Source: Roseiarcus sp963741845 (GTDB taxonomy: Bacteria; Pseudomonadota; Alphaproteobacteria; Rhizobiales; Beijerinckiaceae). From it: a stretch of 64,000 nucleotides of DNA. Made by a program: the position numbers and the translations under genes. Positions 9,189 to 18,209 of the stretch are shown here, one piece after another. The notes beneath the pieces were generated by a model. The model had not been told where the DNA came from. It ran no database searches and saw only the letters and a program-made list of their open reading frames with translations. The DNA lies in the NCBI GenBank assembly GCA_963741845.1, contig CAVUJV010000024.1:1-64000 (forward strand), read 5' to 3'. The first letter of the stretch is position 1. The number at the start of each line of letters is the position of its first letter.

Positions 9189-9235
9189 CGATGCAGCATT
9201 GACTTCTGCAGTGCGGCGAACTAAATGCTGCATCG
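9189..9235 (+). promoter_or_regulatory. Palindromic operator-like element over a putative promoter upstream of the DUF1127 gene
   Basis: The perfect 12-base arms CGATGCAGCATT (9189-9200) and AATGCTGCATCG (9224-9235) are separated by 23 bases. Between and overlapping the arms lie TTGACT (9199-9204) and, 16 bases later, CTAAAT (9221-9226), which could be -35 and -10 elements. The DUF1127 gene starts 72 bases downstream. The arrangement suggests a dimeric repressor or LysR-type regulator acting on this promoter, but no regulator gene is adjacent. The rest of the 9034-9306 gap holds nothing else I recognise. Confidence 0.45.
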
Positions 9236-9306
9236 TCTAGGTGAAGGAGCGGTCGGCCCTCCGACCGTAGCCCGCGACGAGGGCGGTCAACAATAAGGAG
9301 ACCGTC

Positions 9307-9474
9307 ATGAAGATGTTTTCTCTCTCGCGCTTTCTGCAAGAAAGGCGGACGTACCGGAGCGTCGTACAGGAATTGTCGGCGTATTCAGATCGTGAATTGC
9401 ACGACATCGGTATTGATCGGGCCGACATCCACGAAATAGCCCGACTGGCATCGAAGGACCTTCATTACGCGTGA
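9307..9474 (+). CDS. DUF1127 small arginine-rich protein
   Basis: A 55-residue protein, MKMFSLSRFLQERRTYRSVV followed by QELSAYSDRELHDIGIDRADI. The segment L-S-x-x-S-D-R-E-L-x-D-I-G-I-x-R-x-D-I is the hallmark of DUF1127 (YjiS-like) proteins. Members studied in alphaproteobacteria are RNA-binding or affect sRNA turnover and phosphate/stress physiology; that role is inferred here from the family. AAGGAG lies about 8 nt before ATG 9307. The gene is monocistronic and is followed 13 bases later by a strong hairpin. Confidence 0.85.
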   Translation: MKMFSLSRFLQERRTYRSVVQELSAYSDRELHDIGIDRADIHEIARLASKDLHYA

Positions 9475-9487
9475 TGATGCAACCTGG

Positions 9488-9511
9488 AGGCGGCGCAGAA
9501 AAGCGCCGCCT
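9488..9511. terminator. Bidirectional hairpin terminator between DUF1127 gene and manC
   Basis: The perfect 9-base-pair stem AGGCGGCGC / GCGCCGCCT has a six-base loop (9497-9502). It sits between the convergent DUF1127 and manC genes and touches the manC stop codon. No long T-run follows on either side, so termination efficiency is uncertain. Confidence 0.6.
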
Positions 9512-10926
9512 TAGGTGCGATTATAGACGTCCTCAATGCGGATGATGTCGTCCTCGCCCAGATAGCTCCCCGTTTGCACTTCGATCAGCTCAAGATCGAT
9601 CTTGCCCGGATTGGCGAGCCGGTGATCCGAGCCGATGGGCAGGTAGATCGACTCGTTTTCGTGGACGAGCTGAGTACTGCCGTTGAGCACAACTTCTGCT
9701 GCGCCACGGACGACGACCCAATGCTCGGCCCGGTGATAGTGCTTTTGCAGCGATAGCCGTCCGCCCGGGCGCACAACGATGCGTTTGACCTGATATCGCG
9801 ATCCCCGGTCGATGCTCTGATAATAGCCCCACGGACGATAAGACCGGCGATGTTCCGTAGCTTCGGGCTGTCGTTCAGCCTTGAGCCGCTCGACGAGCTG
9901 TTTCACTTTATCGACCTGCGCTTTATCTGCGACGAGGATTGCGTCGCCCGTTGCGATCACGATGACATCCTTGAGCCCAATTACGGCCGCCAGATGCTCG
10001 TCCGAACGCACGAGAACATTCGACGAATCGATCGCGACGGCCCGACCGCGCAAACTATTACCGGCCGCATCCTGCGGACTGAGACGCCACACGGTTGCCC
10101 ACTGGCCAACGTCGGACCAGCCGACGTCGGCCGCCAGCACCGCGGCGCGGTTGGTTCGCTCCATGACGGCATAGTCGATCGATGTCTTCGGCGCTCCCAT
10201 GAAGGATTCCTTGTCGAGAACGACAAAGCCGAGATCCTGCTTCGCCAAGGCCACTGACGCACTGGCGGCCGCCTCGATTTCCGGCTCGAACTTTTGAAGC
10301 TCTTCGAGCATCACGTCCGCCCGAAAGACGAAATTGCCCGAGTTCCACAGAAAGCCGTTTGCGATAAACGCCTTTGCGCGATCTTCGTCCGGTTTTTCGA
10401 CGAAGCGCTCGACTCGGCGAACCTCATGGTCTGCGGCAAGGGGCTCGGCGGGGTGGATATATCCGTAACCGGTCGCCGGATGGTCCGGCCTGATTCCAAA
10501 CGTTACAATTTCCCCGGCTTCCGCCGCCGCTGCGGCTTGAGCGCAAAGCTCGACGAACGCCTTTCCGTTCTTGAATACATGATCGGCCGCGAGAATAGCG
10601 ACAATTGTCTTCGGATCGCGCGCGGCCGCCCAAGCCGCCGCCGCGCCGACGGCGGCAGCACTGTCGCGCCGCTCGGGCTCGAGCACAATCGTGGCCTGAG
10701 AGTCGATTTCCTTCAGTTGCTCGGCGACCCGGAACCGGTAGTCGGTGTTCGTGATGACCATAGGGATTTCGAACACCCTCGGATCGCCGAGAAGAAGAAC
10801 GATCTCCTGAAATGTCGAGCGGTCGCCAATCAATGGGATGAATTGTTTCGGCAGGCTTTCGCGGGATTCCGGCCACACCCGAGTGCCGGAGCCCCCACAC
10901 ATCACAACCGGTTGAATCTTGGTCAT
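9511..10926 (-). CDS. manC: Mannose-1-phosphate guanylyltransferase / mannose-6-phosphate isomerase
   Basis: The 471-residue product matches the bifunctional ManC/AlgA/CpsB family, which makes GDP-mannose for exopolysaccharide or LPS. The N-terminal nucleotidyltransferase domain carries CGGSGTRVWP and LPKQF near residues 9-28 and the later FVEKPDEDRAKAF and GNFVFRADVMLEEL. The C-terminal cupin domain (about residues 350-470) starts at RPWGYYQSID and has the metal-site pattern QKHYHRAEHWVVVRG. ATG 10926 was chosen because homology begins there; the open frame upstream is not conserved. No other polysaccharide genes are adjacent. Downstream a hairpin terminator is shared with the DUF1127 gene. 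Confidence 0.92.
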   Translation of the reverse strand: MTKIQPVVMCGGSGTRVWPESRESLPKQFIPLIGDRSTFQEIVLLLGDPRVFEIPMVITNTDYRFRVAEQLKEIDSQATIVLEPERRDSAAAVGAAAAWAAARDPKTIVAILAADHVFKNGKAFVELCAQAAAAAEAGEIVTFGIRPDHPATGYGYIHPAEPLAADHEVRRVERFVEKPDEDRAKAFIANGFLWNSGNFVFRADVMLEELQKFEPEIEAAASASVALAKQDLGFVVLDKESFMGAPKTSIDYAVMERTNRAAVLAADVGWSDVGQWATVWRLSPQDAAGNSLRGRAVAIDSSNVLVRSDEHLAAVIGLKDVIVIATGDAILVADKAQVDKVKQLVERLKAERQPEATEHRRSYRPWGYYQSIDRGSRYQVKRIVVRPGGRLSLQKHYHRAEHWVVVRGAAEVVLNGSTQLVHENESIYLPIGSDHRLANPGKIDLELIEVQTGSYLGEDDIIRIEDVYNRT

Positions 10927-11191
10927 TCGACCCCTCGCATACCAACTGCTCGAAAGCCGACGTTTCTGAGGGAAGGCCGCGATGAAGGCAACCCTCCACC
11001 AAGCCAACGCGTAACTCGTGCGCGTTTGGCAATGCCCCGGCCGCTCCGCGCAACAAGCGCCGTGCCGGCGTCCCAGCGGCGATCGCTTCTGGTGTTCTCC
11101 TTGTGGCATCTGGGCGAGGCGTAACCGTCACCCCCAAATGGTCGCACCATACGCAGCACGTTCTTCGCCCGCAGCCAGGAGTTCGGCGCCG

Positions 11192-11266
11192 ACGATCCTC
11201 ATATCGGTTTCGAACGCGATCGAGGCCTTGAACGTCAAACTGCGGCGGGCGGCGCGAGCGCGAGAG
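11192..11266 (+). pseudogene. IS256-family (mutator-type) transposase scrap
   Basis: A segment of about 25 residues, ILISVSNAIEALNVKLRRA, resembles the conserved C-terminal part of IS256-family transposases (T-N-A-I-E-x-L-N-x-x-L-R-[KR]). No transposase sequence lies on either side, so only a fragment remains. The 10927-11191 stretch between manC and this scrap contains no gene I can support. Confidence 0.45.
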
Positions 11267-11284
11267 GAATGCTCGCATTCGTTA

Positions 11285-11615
11285 CCCCCGAAAGTGCTGG
11301 AACTCACCTACACTTCCCACAGCCTCGCTCCCTTTGCTCATGATCGCGGCTATGACGGACCGCCATTCGCTTGGGACGAGAACCGCCGCGCCCATCTGCG
11401 TGCCGAGCTCGACGCGTTCTACGCCCGGGCCTACCGGCCTGACCCGCGACGAGCTGCGCTACATTCTCGATCCCTTCGACGTAAAAGGACCAGACTACCC
11501 GTCCGAGACCTTCCGTGTGCTGAAGGAGAGAGAGATCCGTCAGTTCGGCGAATACCGCACCCGCCGCCTGGTGCCTGAAGCCCGGGACCGGATGGAGGCA
11601 GCCGGCGAGTTCACC
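11285..11615 (+). pseudogene. C-terminal remnant of an Eco57I-type / type IIG DNA methylase (frameshifted)
   Basis: About 110 residues are recognisable as the tail of large type IIG or Eco57I-like restriction-modification methylases. PPKVLELTYTSHSLAPFA, GYDGPPFAWDENRR and LRAELDAFYARAY lie in one frame; GLTRDELRYILDP, GPDYPSETFRVLKE and IRQFGEYRTRRLV lie in the next. The frames join if one C near 11434-11436 is removed. The family tail normally follows a methyltransferase domain of many hundreds of residues, which is absent. The remnant lies between two transposase fragments, so a defence or R-M locus was probably inserted here and lost. Family assignment is from memory of the conserved tail. 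Confidence 0.6.
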
Positions 11616-11622
11616 ACAGGCC

Positions 11623-12039
11623 ATGAACCGCAAGATCCCCATGCAGGACGCGGTCCGCGAGATCGTCGTCAGGACCGAGACCGGCCAGATCTTGCGCCTG
11701 CTCACCAACGATCTGGACGCCGAGGCGCAGGAGATCGCCGACCTCTACAAGCGCCGCTGGCAGATCGAACTGTTCTTTCGCGTGATGAAGCAGACGCTCA
11801 AAATCACAAAATTCGTTGGGCGGTCGGAGAACGCCGTGCGCATCCAGATCGCCGTCGCCCTGATCGCCTATCTGCTCCTGCGCGCCCTGCAACAACTCAC
11901 AAAAGAACAACACGGCTTCCTCGAACTCGTTCGACTCGTGCGCGCCAATCTCATGCATAGAAAAGACCCGACACGACTCCGCCGGAACCTCCCTCCTCCC
12001 CAATCGACTCGGCCCAACTCCAACTCGTCCTTGCCTTAA
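11623..12039 (+). pseudogene. IS4-family transposase, C-terminal fragment
   Basis: The 138-residue fragment has the C-terminal third of an IS4-type DDE transposase. It contains LRLLTNDLDAEAQEIADLYK followed by RRWQIELFFRVMKQTLKI, i.e. the Y-x2-R-x3-E-x6-K signature carrying the catalytic glutamate, then SENAVRIQIAVALIAYLLLR. The N-terminal region with the two catalytic aspartates is missing, so it cannot be active. No terminal inverted repeats were identified. A dispersed repeat abuts its 3' end. Confidence 0.85.
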
Positions 12040-12055
12040 CTTGAACCGGCAGCCG

Positions 12056-12122
12056 TGGCACAAGGCCGGCCACGACAACAGCGCGAATCCCCGGCGACCG
12101 ACAACCAACGCCATAAGAGCCA
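12056..12122. repeat. Dispersed intergenic repeat, copy 1
   Basis: This stretch shares TGGCACAAGGCCG (12056-12068) and ACAACCAACGCCATAAGAGC (12101-12120) with the region at 45705-45777, with similar spacing and orientation and diverged sequence between. The GGCACAAGGCC core resembles the abundant repeats of Rhizobiales genomes often mistranslated as GLVPAIH. The copy starts just after the IS4 fragment. Confidence 0.6.
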
Positions 12123-12357
12123 CTTGACGCGGCCCGTGTCCGTCTCGGGCGACGCAGACCGCAGGCTGATACAGCGTCAATCGTTTATCGCAAGGATGAA
12201 TCAGGTCGATGCTTACGTTGCGTAAAGACGTATATTCGTAGTTCATTGTAATAACCTTAGTATCGTAGCTTTTGATACGATTCGTTAACCGATATTTGGC
12301 ATTTTGAACTGCACAAAACGTCCAGATGCTCGATTAAATCTCGCGGAGCGCCGCCTG
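12123..12357 (+). promoter_or_regulatory. AT-rich leader upstream of the cpa pilus operon
   Basis: No gene is visible in this stretch. Bases 12220-12310 are markedly AT-rich for this genome and contain a small palindrome, ATCGTA-N8-TACGAT, around 12264-12283. As the only gap before cpaB, it is the likely promoter region of the Tad operon. I cannot assign -35 and -10 boxes with confidence. Confidence 0.35.
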
Positions 12358-13162
12358 ATGAACCTTCGCCTCCTCATTGTGGGAGCGGTTGCGATGACGG
12401 CCTTCGCCGCGGCTTTCCTTCTCTCCCGCGGCTCGGAGCCCTCGGGGGCGGCGGCGACCGTTGCTCCCGTCGCCCCGAAGGTCGAACTCGATGAGGTCCT
12501 CGTCGCGGCTCAGGATCTGCCGATGGGGTCGGTGCTCAGCGAGAGCGGCGCGACGTGGCAACCCTGGCCGAAGGCGGCCCTGTCCGATCTGATGATCACC
12601 AAGAAGGACGCCGGCGACGCGACGCAGGGGATCTGGGGGTCGATGGTCCATTCGGCCTTCATCCGCGGCGAGCCGATCCGGCGCGACAAGCTCGTGAAGG
12701 CGGGCTCGGGCGGCTTCCTGTCGGCCGTCCTGCCGAGCGGGATGCGCGCCGTGGCGATCAAGATCGACAATAGCGGCGACACGACCGCGGGCGGCTTCAT
12801 TCTTCCGAACGACCGCGTCGACGTCGTCGATCTCGCGCGGGACGAGGAGGCGACGAAGGCGCGCGGCGTGGAAGTCGTCAACGCGCGGACCATTCTGGCG
12901 AATGTGCGGGTCCTCGCGATCGGGCAGAACATCGAGGAGCAGAACGGCAAGAAGGTCGTCACCGGCGCGAATGCGACGCTGGAGCTCGACCCGGATCAGG
13001 CCAATCTCGTGATCCTCGCGCAGCGCGGCGGAAATGCGAACCTCCATCTCGTGCTGCGGAGCCTCGCCGACAGCAGCGGCCCGACGACGGACGGTCGAAG
13101 CGGGGAGCGGATCGAAGAGCCTCACGCTCGTTCGATTCGGGGCGGCGCAGACGATCCGATGA
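12358..13162 (+). CDS. cpaB: Flp pilus assembly protein CpaB (frameshifted near 3' end)
   Basis: CpaB (RcpC) is a periplasmic component of the Tad/Flp pilus machine with an SAF domain. ATG 12358 gives MNLRLLIVGAVAMTAFAAAF, a single membrane anchor. The SAF region follows with VLVAAQDLPMGSVL, IRGEPIRRDKLV and VAIKIDNSGDTTAGGFILP, then DRVDVV. The frame breaks near 13117: removing one base gives SLTLVRFGAAQTIR and a TGA at 13160-13162, the usual family ending. The corrected product is 267 residues. As sequenced, the frame misleadingly runs into cpaC and looks like a fusion. The stop overlaps the cpaC ATG (ATGA). Confidence 0.9.
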
Positions 13163-14707
13163 TGCGGCCCGCCTCTCCGCTCCTCGCAGCCGGTCCCCGA
13201 TGGATGGCGCGCGCGCTCAAACGCCATGCGCTGGCCTGCGCCGTCGCGCTCTCCGCGGCCGGCCTCGTGGGTCCCCCGGTTGTGGGCGCCGGAAGCGCGG
13301 CGGCGGCCGACGCCGCCTTTTCGCAGCGGGCGAGTTTCGCCCGCAATCTCCAGCTCGGCGTCGGCAAGTCGGTCATCGTCGATCTGCCGGAGGACGCGGC
13401 CGAAATCTATGTGGGCGATCCCAAGGTCGCCAACGCCATCGTGCGCTCCGCGCGGCGGATCTATGTCTCGGCCGTCGCCAACGGGCAGACCACGATCTTC
13501 GCGCTCGCCGGCGACGGAAGGCGGATCGAAACACTCGAAGTGTCGGTCGGACGCGACGTCGGCGAACTCAAGCAACTGATCGACGCCGCCATCCCGAATA
13601 ACGACATTCATGTGCGCACGGTCGCGAATTCGATCATCCTGACAGGCACGGTCGCCTCGGCCGAGGAGGCGCAAAAGGCGGTCGATCTCGCCGGCGGATT
13701 TGTCAACGACGCCAGACAATCGGCTGGCGCTCCCACGAACAGCTCCGCTTCGGCCGGCTTCGGCCGGACCAGCCTCCGCCGGGGGGACGGGGCGGAGCGC
13801 GGCCGATTCGATGGGGCGTGTGGTCAACTCGCTCATCATCCGCGGTCTCGACGAGATCAGCCTTCGGGTGACCGTGGCCGAAGTCCGGCGCGATATCATG
13901 AAGCAACTCGGCGTGACGATGAGCGGCAGCGGTCCGAACGGCAGCTTCACGATCGACAATCCCTTCGCGATCAACGGCGCTCTCTCGAACACCGAGGCGG
14001 CGCTGAACTGGATTCACGGCTCCAGCAATCTCAACGTCACTCTGGAGGCCTTCGAGCGTCAGGGCGTCGCACGCACGCTCGCCGAGCCGACCGTGACCGC
14101 GGTTTCGGGCGAGAGCGCCAAGTTTCAGGCCGGCGGAACGATTCCGATCCCCAACAGCCAGTCCTGCACCGGCGGCCTCTGCCAGATCGGCTTCATCCAG
14201 CAGCCCTATGGCGTGACGCTCAACTTCACGCCCGTCGTGCTTTCGGAAGGCCGCGTGCAATTGCGGATCGCGACGGAAGTCACCGACATCGACTATTCGC
14301 ACCAGCTGACGACGAACGGAATCGCCATTCCGGGTTTCCGCACGCGCAACAACGTGACGACGGTCGAGCTTCCCTCGGGCGGCTCGATCGCGACCGCGGG
14401 CCTCATCAGCACCCAGAGCCAGCAGGCGATCAACGGCTTTCCCGGCCTGATGAACCTGCCGATCCTCGGCGCGCTCTTCCGCTCGCGCGACTATCAGCGC
14501 AACGAGACCGAGCTCCTGATCGTCGTCACGCCTTACGTCGTGCATGCGATCAATCCGGGCGACGTCGTCCGGCCGGATCAGAATTTCGAGGACGCGAGCG
14601 ATCCGCAGGCGTGGTTCCTCGGCCGCGTCAACCGCATCTATGCGCCGGCCGGGATGCTCCGGCCGATGCCGGGATACGCCGGCAAAGTCGGCTTCATTAC
14701 GGAGTAG
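13159..14707 (+). CDS. cpaC: Secretin CpaC of the Flp pilus (frameshifted)
   Basis: CpaC (RcpA) is the outer-membrane secretin of the Tad pilus. From ATG 13159 there is a signal peptide ending near GAGSAAAADA, then the N-terminal domain with VDLPEDAAEIYVGDPKVANA and a BON-like segment VRTVANSIILTGTVASAEEA. A one-base shift between about 13700 and 13815 moves the reading into the next frame, where GRVVNSLIIRGLDEISLRVT and VAEVRRDIMKQLGV begin the secretin part. The secretin core includes ARTLAEPTVTAVSGESA and ends with RNETELLIVVTPYVV. The corrected length is about 515 residues, normal for the family. The exact insertion point cannot be fixed because that linker is not conserved. Confidence 0.9.
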
Positions 14708-14711
14708 CCCG

Positions 14712-15460
14712 GTGACGTGGACGAGAAAGGCGGCCGGGACATTTCGGTCGATGGTCATGGCGGGCGCGGCCGCCGCCGCATGCGGTCTTTCGGCCTGCGT
14801 GCAATACGCCTCGTCCGATCCCGCCCTCCCGCCCGACCCGCAGGCCCTGCATCCGATCGTCGTCGCCTCGGCGCCGATGACGCTCGACATCTATCCGGTG
14901 GGGGGCGCGCTCGACGCCCGCTCGCTCGCCGACATCAGGGCCTTCGCCAGAAAATACCGCCGGTTCGGGTCGGGCGAGGTTCTGGTCCTGACCGCCGGAA
15001 GCCATGGGAGCGCGACGAGGGCCGCGGAAGAGGTGCGGCAGGCGCTGGCCGCGGCGGGGATCAGAGGGCCGATCGCGATCACCGCGCAAGAGCCTCTCGG
15101 CGGCGGCGAACTGCCGCCGATCCGGGTCGCCTTCCTGGGACTGAAGGCCGAGGTGACGACCCCCTGCGGGCAGTGGCCCGAGGATCTCGCCTCGGGCTCG
15201 TCGCTCGAAGGCTGGAAGAACGAGCCCTGGGAGAATTTCGGCTGCGCCACGCAGGCGACCCTCGCCGCGCAGGTCGACGATCCGCGCGACTTCGTTCAGG
15301 CGCGGCCGCCCGGCCCCTCCGACGTCGCGATGCGGATGAGAGCCATCGAGGCCGTGCGCAACGGTCAGGATCCGGGCACGAACTGGAAGACGGATCTCGT
15401 TCCGATCGGCGGCAGCGCATCGAGCAGCCCCCAGTCGAGTCCCCTCAGTCCGCCCAATGA
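14712..15460 (+). CDS. cpaD: Pilus assembly lipoprotein CpaD (3' frame uncertain)
   Basis: CpaD is an outer-membrane lipoprotein that helps localise the CpaC secretin. GTG 14712 gives a signal sequence with the lipobox LSAC near residue 28. The body contains LDIYPVGGALDARSLADIRA and the C-terminal CGQWPEDLASGSSLEGWKNE, WENFGCATQATLAAQV and DPRDFVQARPPGPSDV, all typical of CpaD. After WKTDLVPIGG the frame has no stop and would run through cpaE. A stop in another frame (TGA 15458-15460) overlaps the cpaE ATG as ATGA. A one-base deletion between about 15415 and 15455 would account for this. The corrected length is near 249 residues. Confidence 0.87.
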
Positions 15461-16710
15461 GCGTCTCCACTCCGGGTCGCGAGGATGCGCCCGCGCGCCT
15501 GATCGAGCCCGTGCCGCGCGTGTCGATCCAGGCGTTCTGCGAATCGCCGGACGTCGCCGCGCTCATTGCGGACGCGATCGCCGACCGGCGCATGGCCAAG
15601 GTTCACGCCAAACACAACATGGGCGGCGCGGCCGCCGCGGTCGAAGCCTACCGCAATGCGCCGACGCCGAATGTGATCGTGCTCGAGGCGCCTGCGAGCA
15701 GGGACGCGCTGCTCTCTCAGCTCGAAGAGCTTGCGAATTATTGCGACGCCGGCACGAAGCTCATCATCATCGGCCGGATGAACGACATCACGCTCTATCG
15801 CAGGCTGATCGCGAGCGGGGTCAGCGAATATCTCGTGACGCCGTTCGAGGTCGTCGATTTCATTCATGCCGTTTCGACGCTCTTCCGGACGCCGGGCGCG
15901 AAGCCGCTCGGACGGATTGTCGCCGTCGTCGGCGCGAAAGGCGGGGTCGGCGCTTCGACCGTCGCCCACAATCTCGCCTGGCGTCTCTCGACGCTGACCG
16001 AGATGGAGACGATCATCGCCGACTTCGATCTCGCCTTCGGAACCGCGGGGCTCGATTACAATCAGGATCCGCCGCAGGGCGTCGCGGAGGCGGTGTTTGC
16101 GCCCGAACGCGTCGATGCGGTGTTCCTCGACCGGCTCCTGTCGAAGTGCGGCGAGAATTTGAGCCTGCTCGCGGCCCCCGCGATGCTCGACCGCATGCTC
16201 GATCTGCCCGAAAGCTCGTTCGATTCCCTGATCGACGCCATGCGCGCTTCGACGCCGTGGACCGTGCTCGACATGCCTCATGTCTGGACGGCGTGGGCGC
16301 GCCGCGCGCTGGTCGGCGCGGACGACGTGATGATCGTCGCCGCGCCCGATCTCGCCAATCTGCGCAACGTGAAGAACATCGCCGACAATCTGCGCGGCGC
16401 GCGGCAGCACGACAAGCCGCCGAAGCTCGTGCTCAACGGCGTCGGCATGCCGAGGCGGCCGGAAATCCAGACGCAGGAATTCGCAAGGACCGTGGACCTC
16501 GCGCCGGTCGCGATCCTCCCGCACGACGCCAGGCTGTTCGGCTCGGCGGCCAACAACGGGCAGATGATCGCGGAGGTCGATCCCAAAGGGAAGGCGGCGG
16601 AACTCTACACAGAGCTCGCCGTCGCCGTCGCGGGCCGGCCGGGTTCGCGCAAGGCGAAGCGGAGCATTCTCGATCCCCTGATCGCGAGCTTCTCCCGCGC
16701 GAAAGCCTGA
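15457..16710 (+). CDS. cpaE: Pilus assembly ATPase-like protein CpaE
   Basis: CpaE (TadZ) is a MinD/ParA-like protein that localises the Tad machine to a cell pole. The 417-residue product has an N-terminal receiver-like domain (about residues 20-140) without an obvious phosphorylation site, then the P-loop ATPase domain starting VAVVGAKGGVGASTVAHNLA. As usual for CpaE, the second lysine of the Walker motif is replaced (GVGAS instead of GVGKT). VLDMPHVWTAWARRALVGAD and LVLNGVGMP follow the family pattern. Translation is probably coupled to cpaD through an ATGA overlap. Confidence 0.93.
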   Translation: MSVSTPGREDAPARLIEPVPRVSIQAFCESPDVAALIADAIADRRMAKVHAKHNMGGAAAAVEAYRNAPTPNVIVLEAPASRDALLSQLEELANYCDAGTKLIIIGRMNDITLYRRLIASGVSEYLVTPFEVVDFIHAVSTLFRTPGAKPLGRIVAVVGAKGGVGASTVAHNLAWRLSTLTEMETIIADFDLAFGTAGLDYNQDPPQGVAEAVFAPERVDAVFLDRLLSKCGENLSLLAAPAMLDRMLDLPESSFDSLIDAMRASTPWTVLDMPHVWTAWARRALVGADDVMIVAAPDLANLRNVKNIADNLRGARQHDKPPKLVLNGVGMPRRPEIQTQEFARTVDLAPVAILPHDARLFGSAANNGQMIAEVDPKGKAAELYTELAVAVAGRPGSRKAKRSILDPLIASFSRAKA

Positions 16711-16746
16711 TCGCGGCGGCGGGGTCGCGTGACCGTCGGAGGAGGC

Positions 16747-18177
16747 ATGATGTTCGGCAGGCGCGCGGCTCCGATTTCAGGCGCTGCCGCGACGGTTTCG
16801 GCTCCCGCGCCCGCGCCGGGGCCGGCAGCCGCCGTCCTCGAAGCGCCGCCGCCGGGCGCCGCGCCGCCGCCGGCCCAGGCCGAGCGGAAGTCCGACGCCT
16901 ATTTCCAGATGAAGGCGCAGATCTTCGGCGCGCTGATCGACGCGATCGACCTCGCGGCGCTGTCGAAGCTCGACGTTGACAGCGCGCGCGAGGAAATCCG
17001 CGACATCGTCCACGAGATCGTGACGATCAAGAATTTCGTCCTCTCCATCGCCGAGCAGGAGGATCTTCTCGACGACATCTGCAACGACGTGCTCGGCTTC
17101 GGGCCGCTCGAGCCGCTGCTCGCGCGCGACGACATCGCCGACATCATGGTCAACGGGCCGAGCCGCTGCTTCATCGAGGTCGGCGGCAAGATTCAGCTCA
17201 CCAACATACGCTTCCGCGACAATGCGCAGCTCATGAACATCTGCCAGCGGATCGTGAGTCAGGTCGGCCGCCGCGTGGACGAAGCCTCGCCCATCTGCGA
17301 CGCGCGCCTGCTCGACGGCTCGCGCGTCAATGTGATCGCGCCGCCGCTCGCGATCGACGGCGTCGCGCTGACGATCCGCAAATTCCGCAAGGACAAGCTC
17401 ACGCTGGACCAGCTTGTGCGCTTCGGCGCCATCTCTCCGCCCGGCGCGGACATCCTCAAGGTGATCGGCCGCGTGCGCTGCAACGTCGTCATCTCGGGGG
17501 GCACGGGCTCCGGCAAGACGACGCTGCTCAACTGCCTCACGAATTACATCGACGACGACGAGCGCATCGTGACCTGCGAGGACGCGGCGGAATTGCAGCT
17601 TCAGCAGCCGCATGTCGTGCGGCTCGAGACGCGGCCGCCCAACCTCGAAGGCGCCGGACAGGTCACGATGCGCGACCTCGTGCGCAACTGCCTGCGCATG
17701 CGGCCCGAACGCATCATCGTGGGCGAGGTGCGCGGCCCCGAGGCCTTCGATCTCCTGCAGGCGATGAACACCGGCCACGACGGTTCGATGGGCACGCTTC
17801 ACGCCAATTCGCCGCGCGAGGCGCTGAGCCGCATCGAATCGATGATCACCATGGGCGGCTATGCGCTGCCCACGCGCACGATCCGGGAAATGATCGTCTC
17901 CTCGGTCGACATCATCATCCAGGCGGCGCGCCTGCGCGACGGATCGCGCCGCATCACGCATGTGACGGAGATCATCGGCATGGAAGGCGATGTCGTCATC
18001 ACGCAGGATCTGTTCGTTTACGAGATCATCGGCGAGGACGCGCAGGGGCGGCTCAAGGGCCTGCATCGCTCGACCGGCATTGGCCGGCCGAAATTCTGGG
18101 AGAAGGCGCGCGTCTTCGGGGAGGAGGCGCGGCTCGCCGCCGCGCTCGACGCCTCCGAAGCTCCGTCAACGCGCTAA
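16747..18177 (+). CDS. cpaF: Pilus assembly ATPase CpaF (TadA type)
   Basis: CpaF is the hexameric secretion ATPase that drives Flp pilus assembly. ATG 16747 was preferred over GTG 16729 because GGAGGAGG immediately precedes it. A proline/alanine-rich N-terminus is followed by LGFGPLEPLLARDDIADIMV and Walker A GGTGSGKTTLLN near residues 251-262. The Asp box CEDAAELQLQQPHVVRLETR, Walker B ERIIVGEVRGPEAFDLLQAM and the His box TGHDGSMGTLHANSPREALS come next. The protein is 476 residues and intact. Confidence 0.96.
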   Translation: MMFGRRAAPISGAAATVSAPAPAPGPAAAVLEAPPPGAAPPPAQAERKSDAYFQMKAQIFGALIDAIDLAALSKLDVDSAREEIRDIVHEIVTIKNFVLSIAEQEDLLDDICNDVLGFGPLEPLLARDDIADIMVNGPSRCFIEVGGKIQLTNIRFRDNAQLMNICQRIVSQVGRRVDEASPICDARLLDGSRVNVIAPPLAIDGVALTIRKFRKDKLTLDQLVRFGAISPPGADILKVIGRVRCNVVISGGTGSGKTTLLNCLTNYIDDDERIVTCEDAAELQLQQPHVVRLETRPPNLEGAGQVTMRDLVRNCLRMRPERIIVGEVRGPEAFDLLQAMNTGHDGSMGTLHANSPREALSRIESMITMGGYALPTRTIREMIVSSVDIIIQAARLRDGSRRITHVTEIIGMEGDVVITQDLFVYEIIGEDAQGRLKGLHRSTGIGRPKFWEKARVFGEEARLAAALDASEAPSTR

Positions 18178-18209
18178 GGCGTTCGCGAGTCGAAGGGAAT
18201 GGCGAAGCG

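Noticed and set aside
12304..14715. Apparent 803-residue CpaB-CpaC fusion
   Set aside because: The family C-terminus of CpaB (SLTLVRFGAAQTIR then TGA) is present one frame away and overlaps a good CpaC start, so the fusion is produced by a one-base insertion near 13117.
14544..16979. Apparent 811-residue frame covering cpaD and continuing antisense in meaning through cpaE
   Set aside because: CpaE is fully encoded in a different frame from 15457. The long continuation has no homology and results from a missing base at the end of cpaD plus high GC content.
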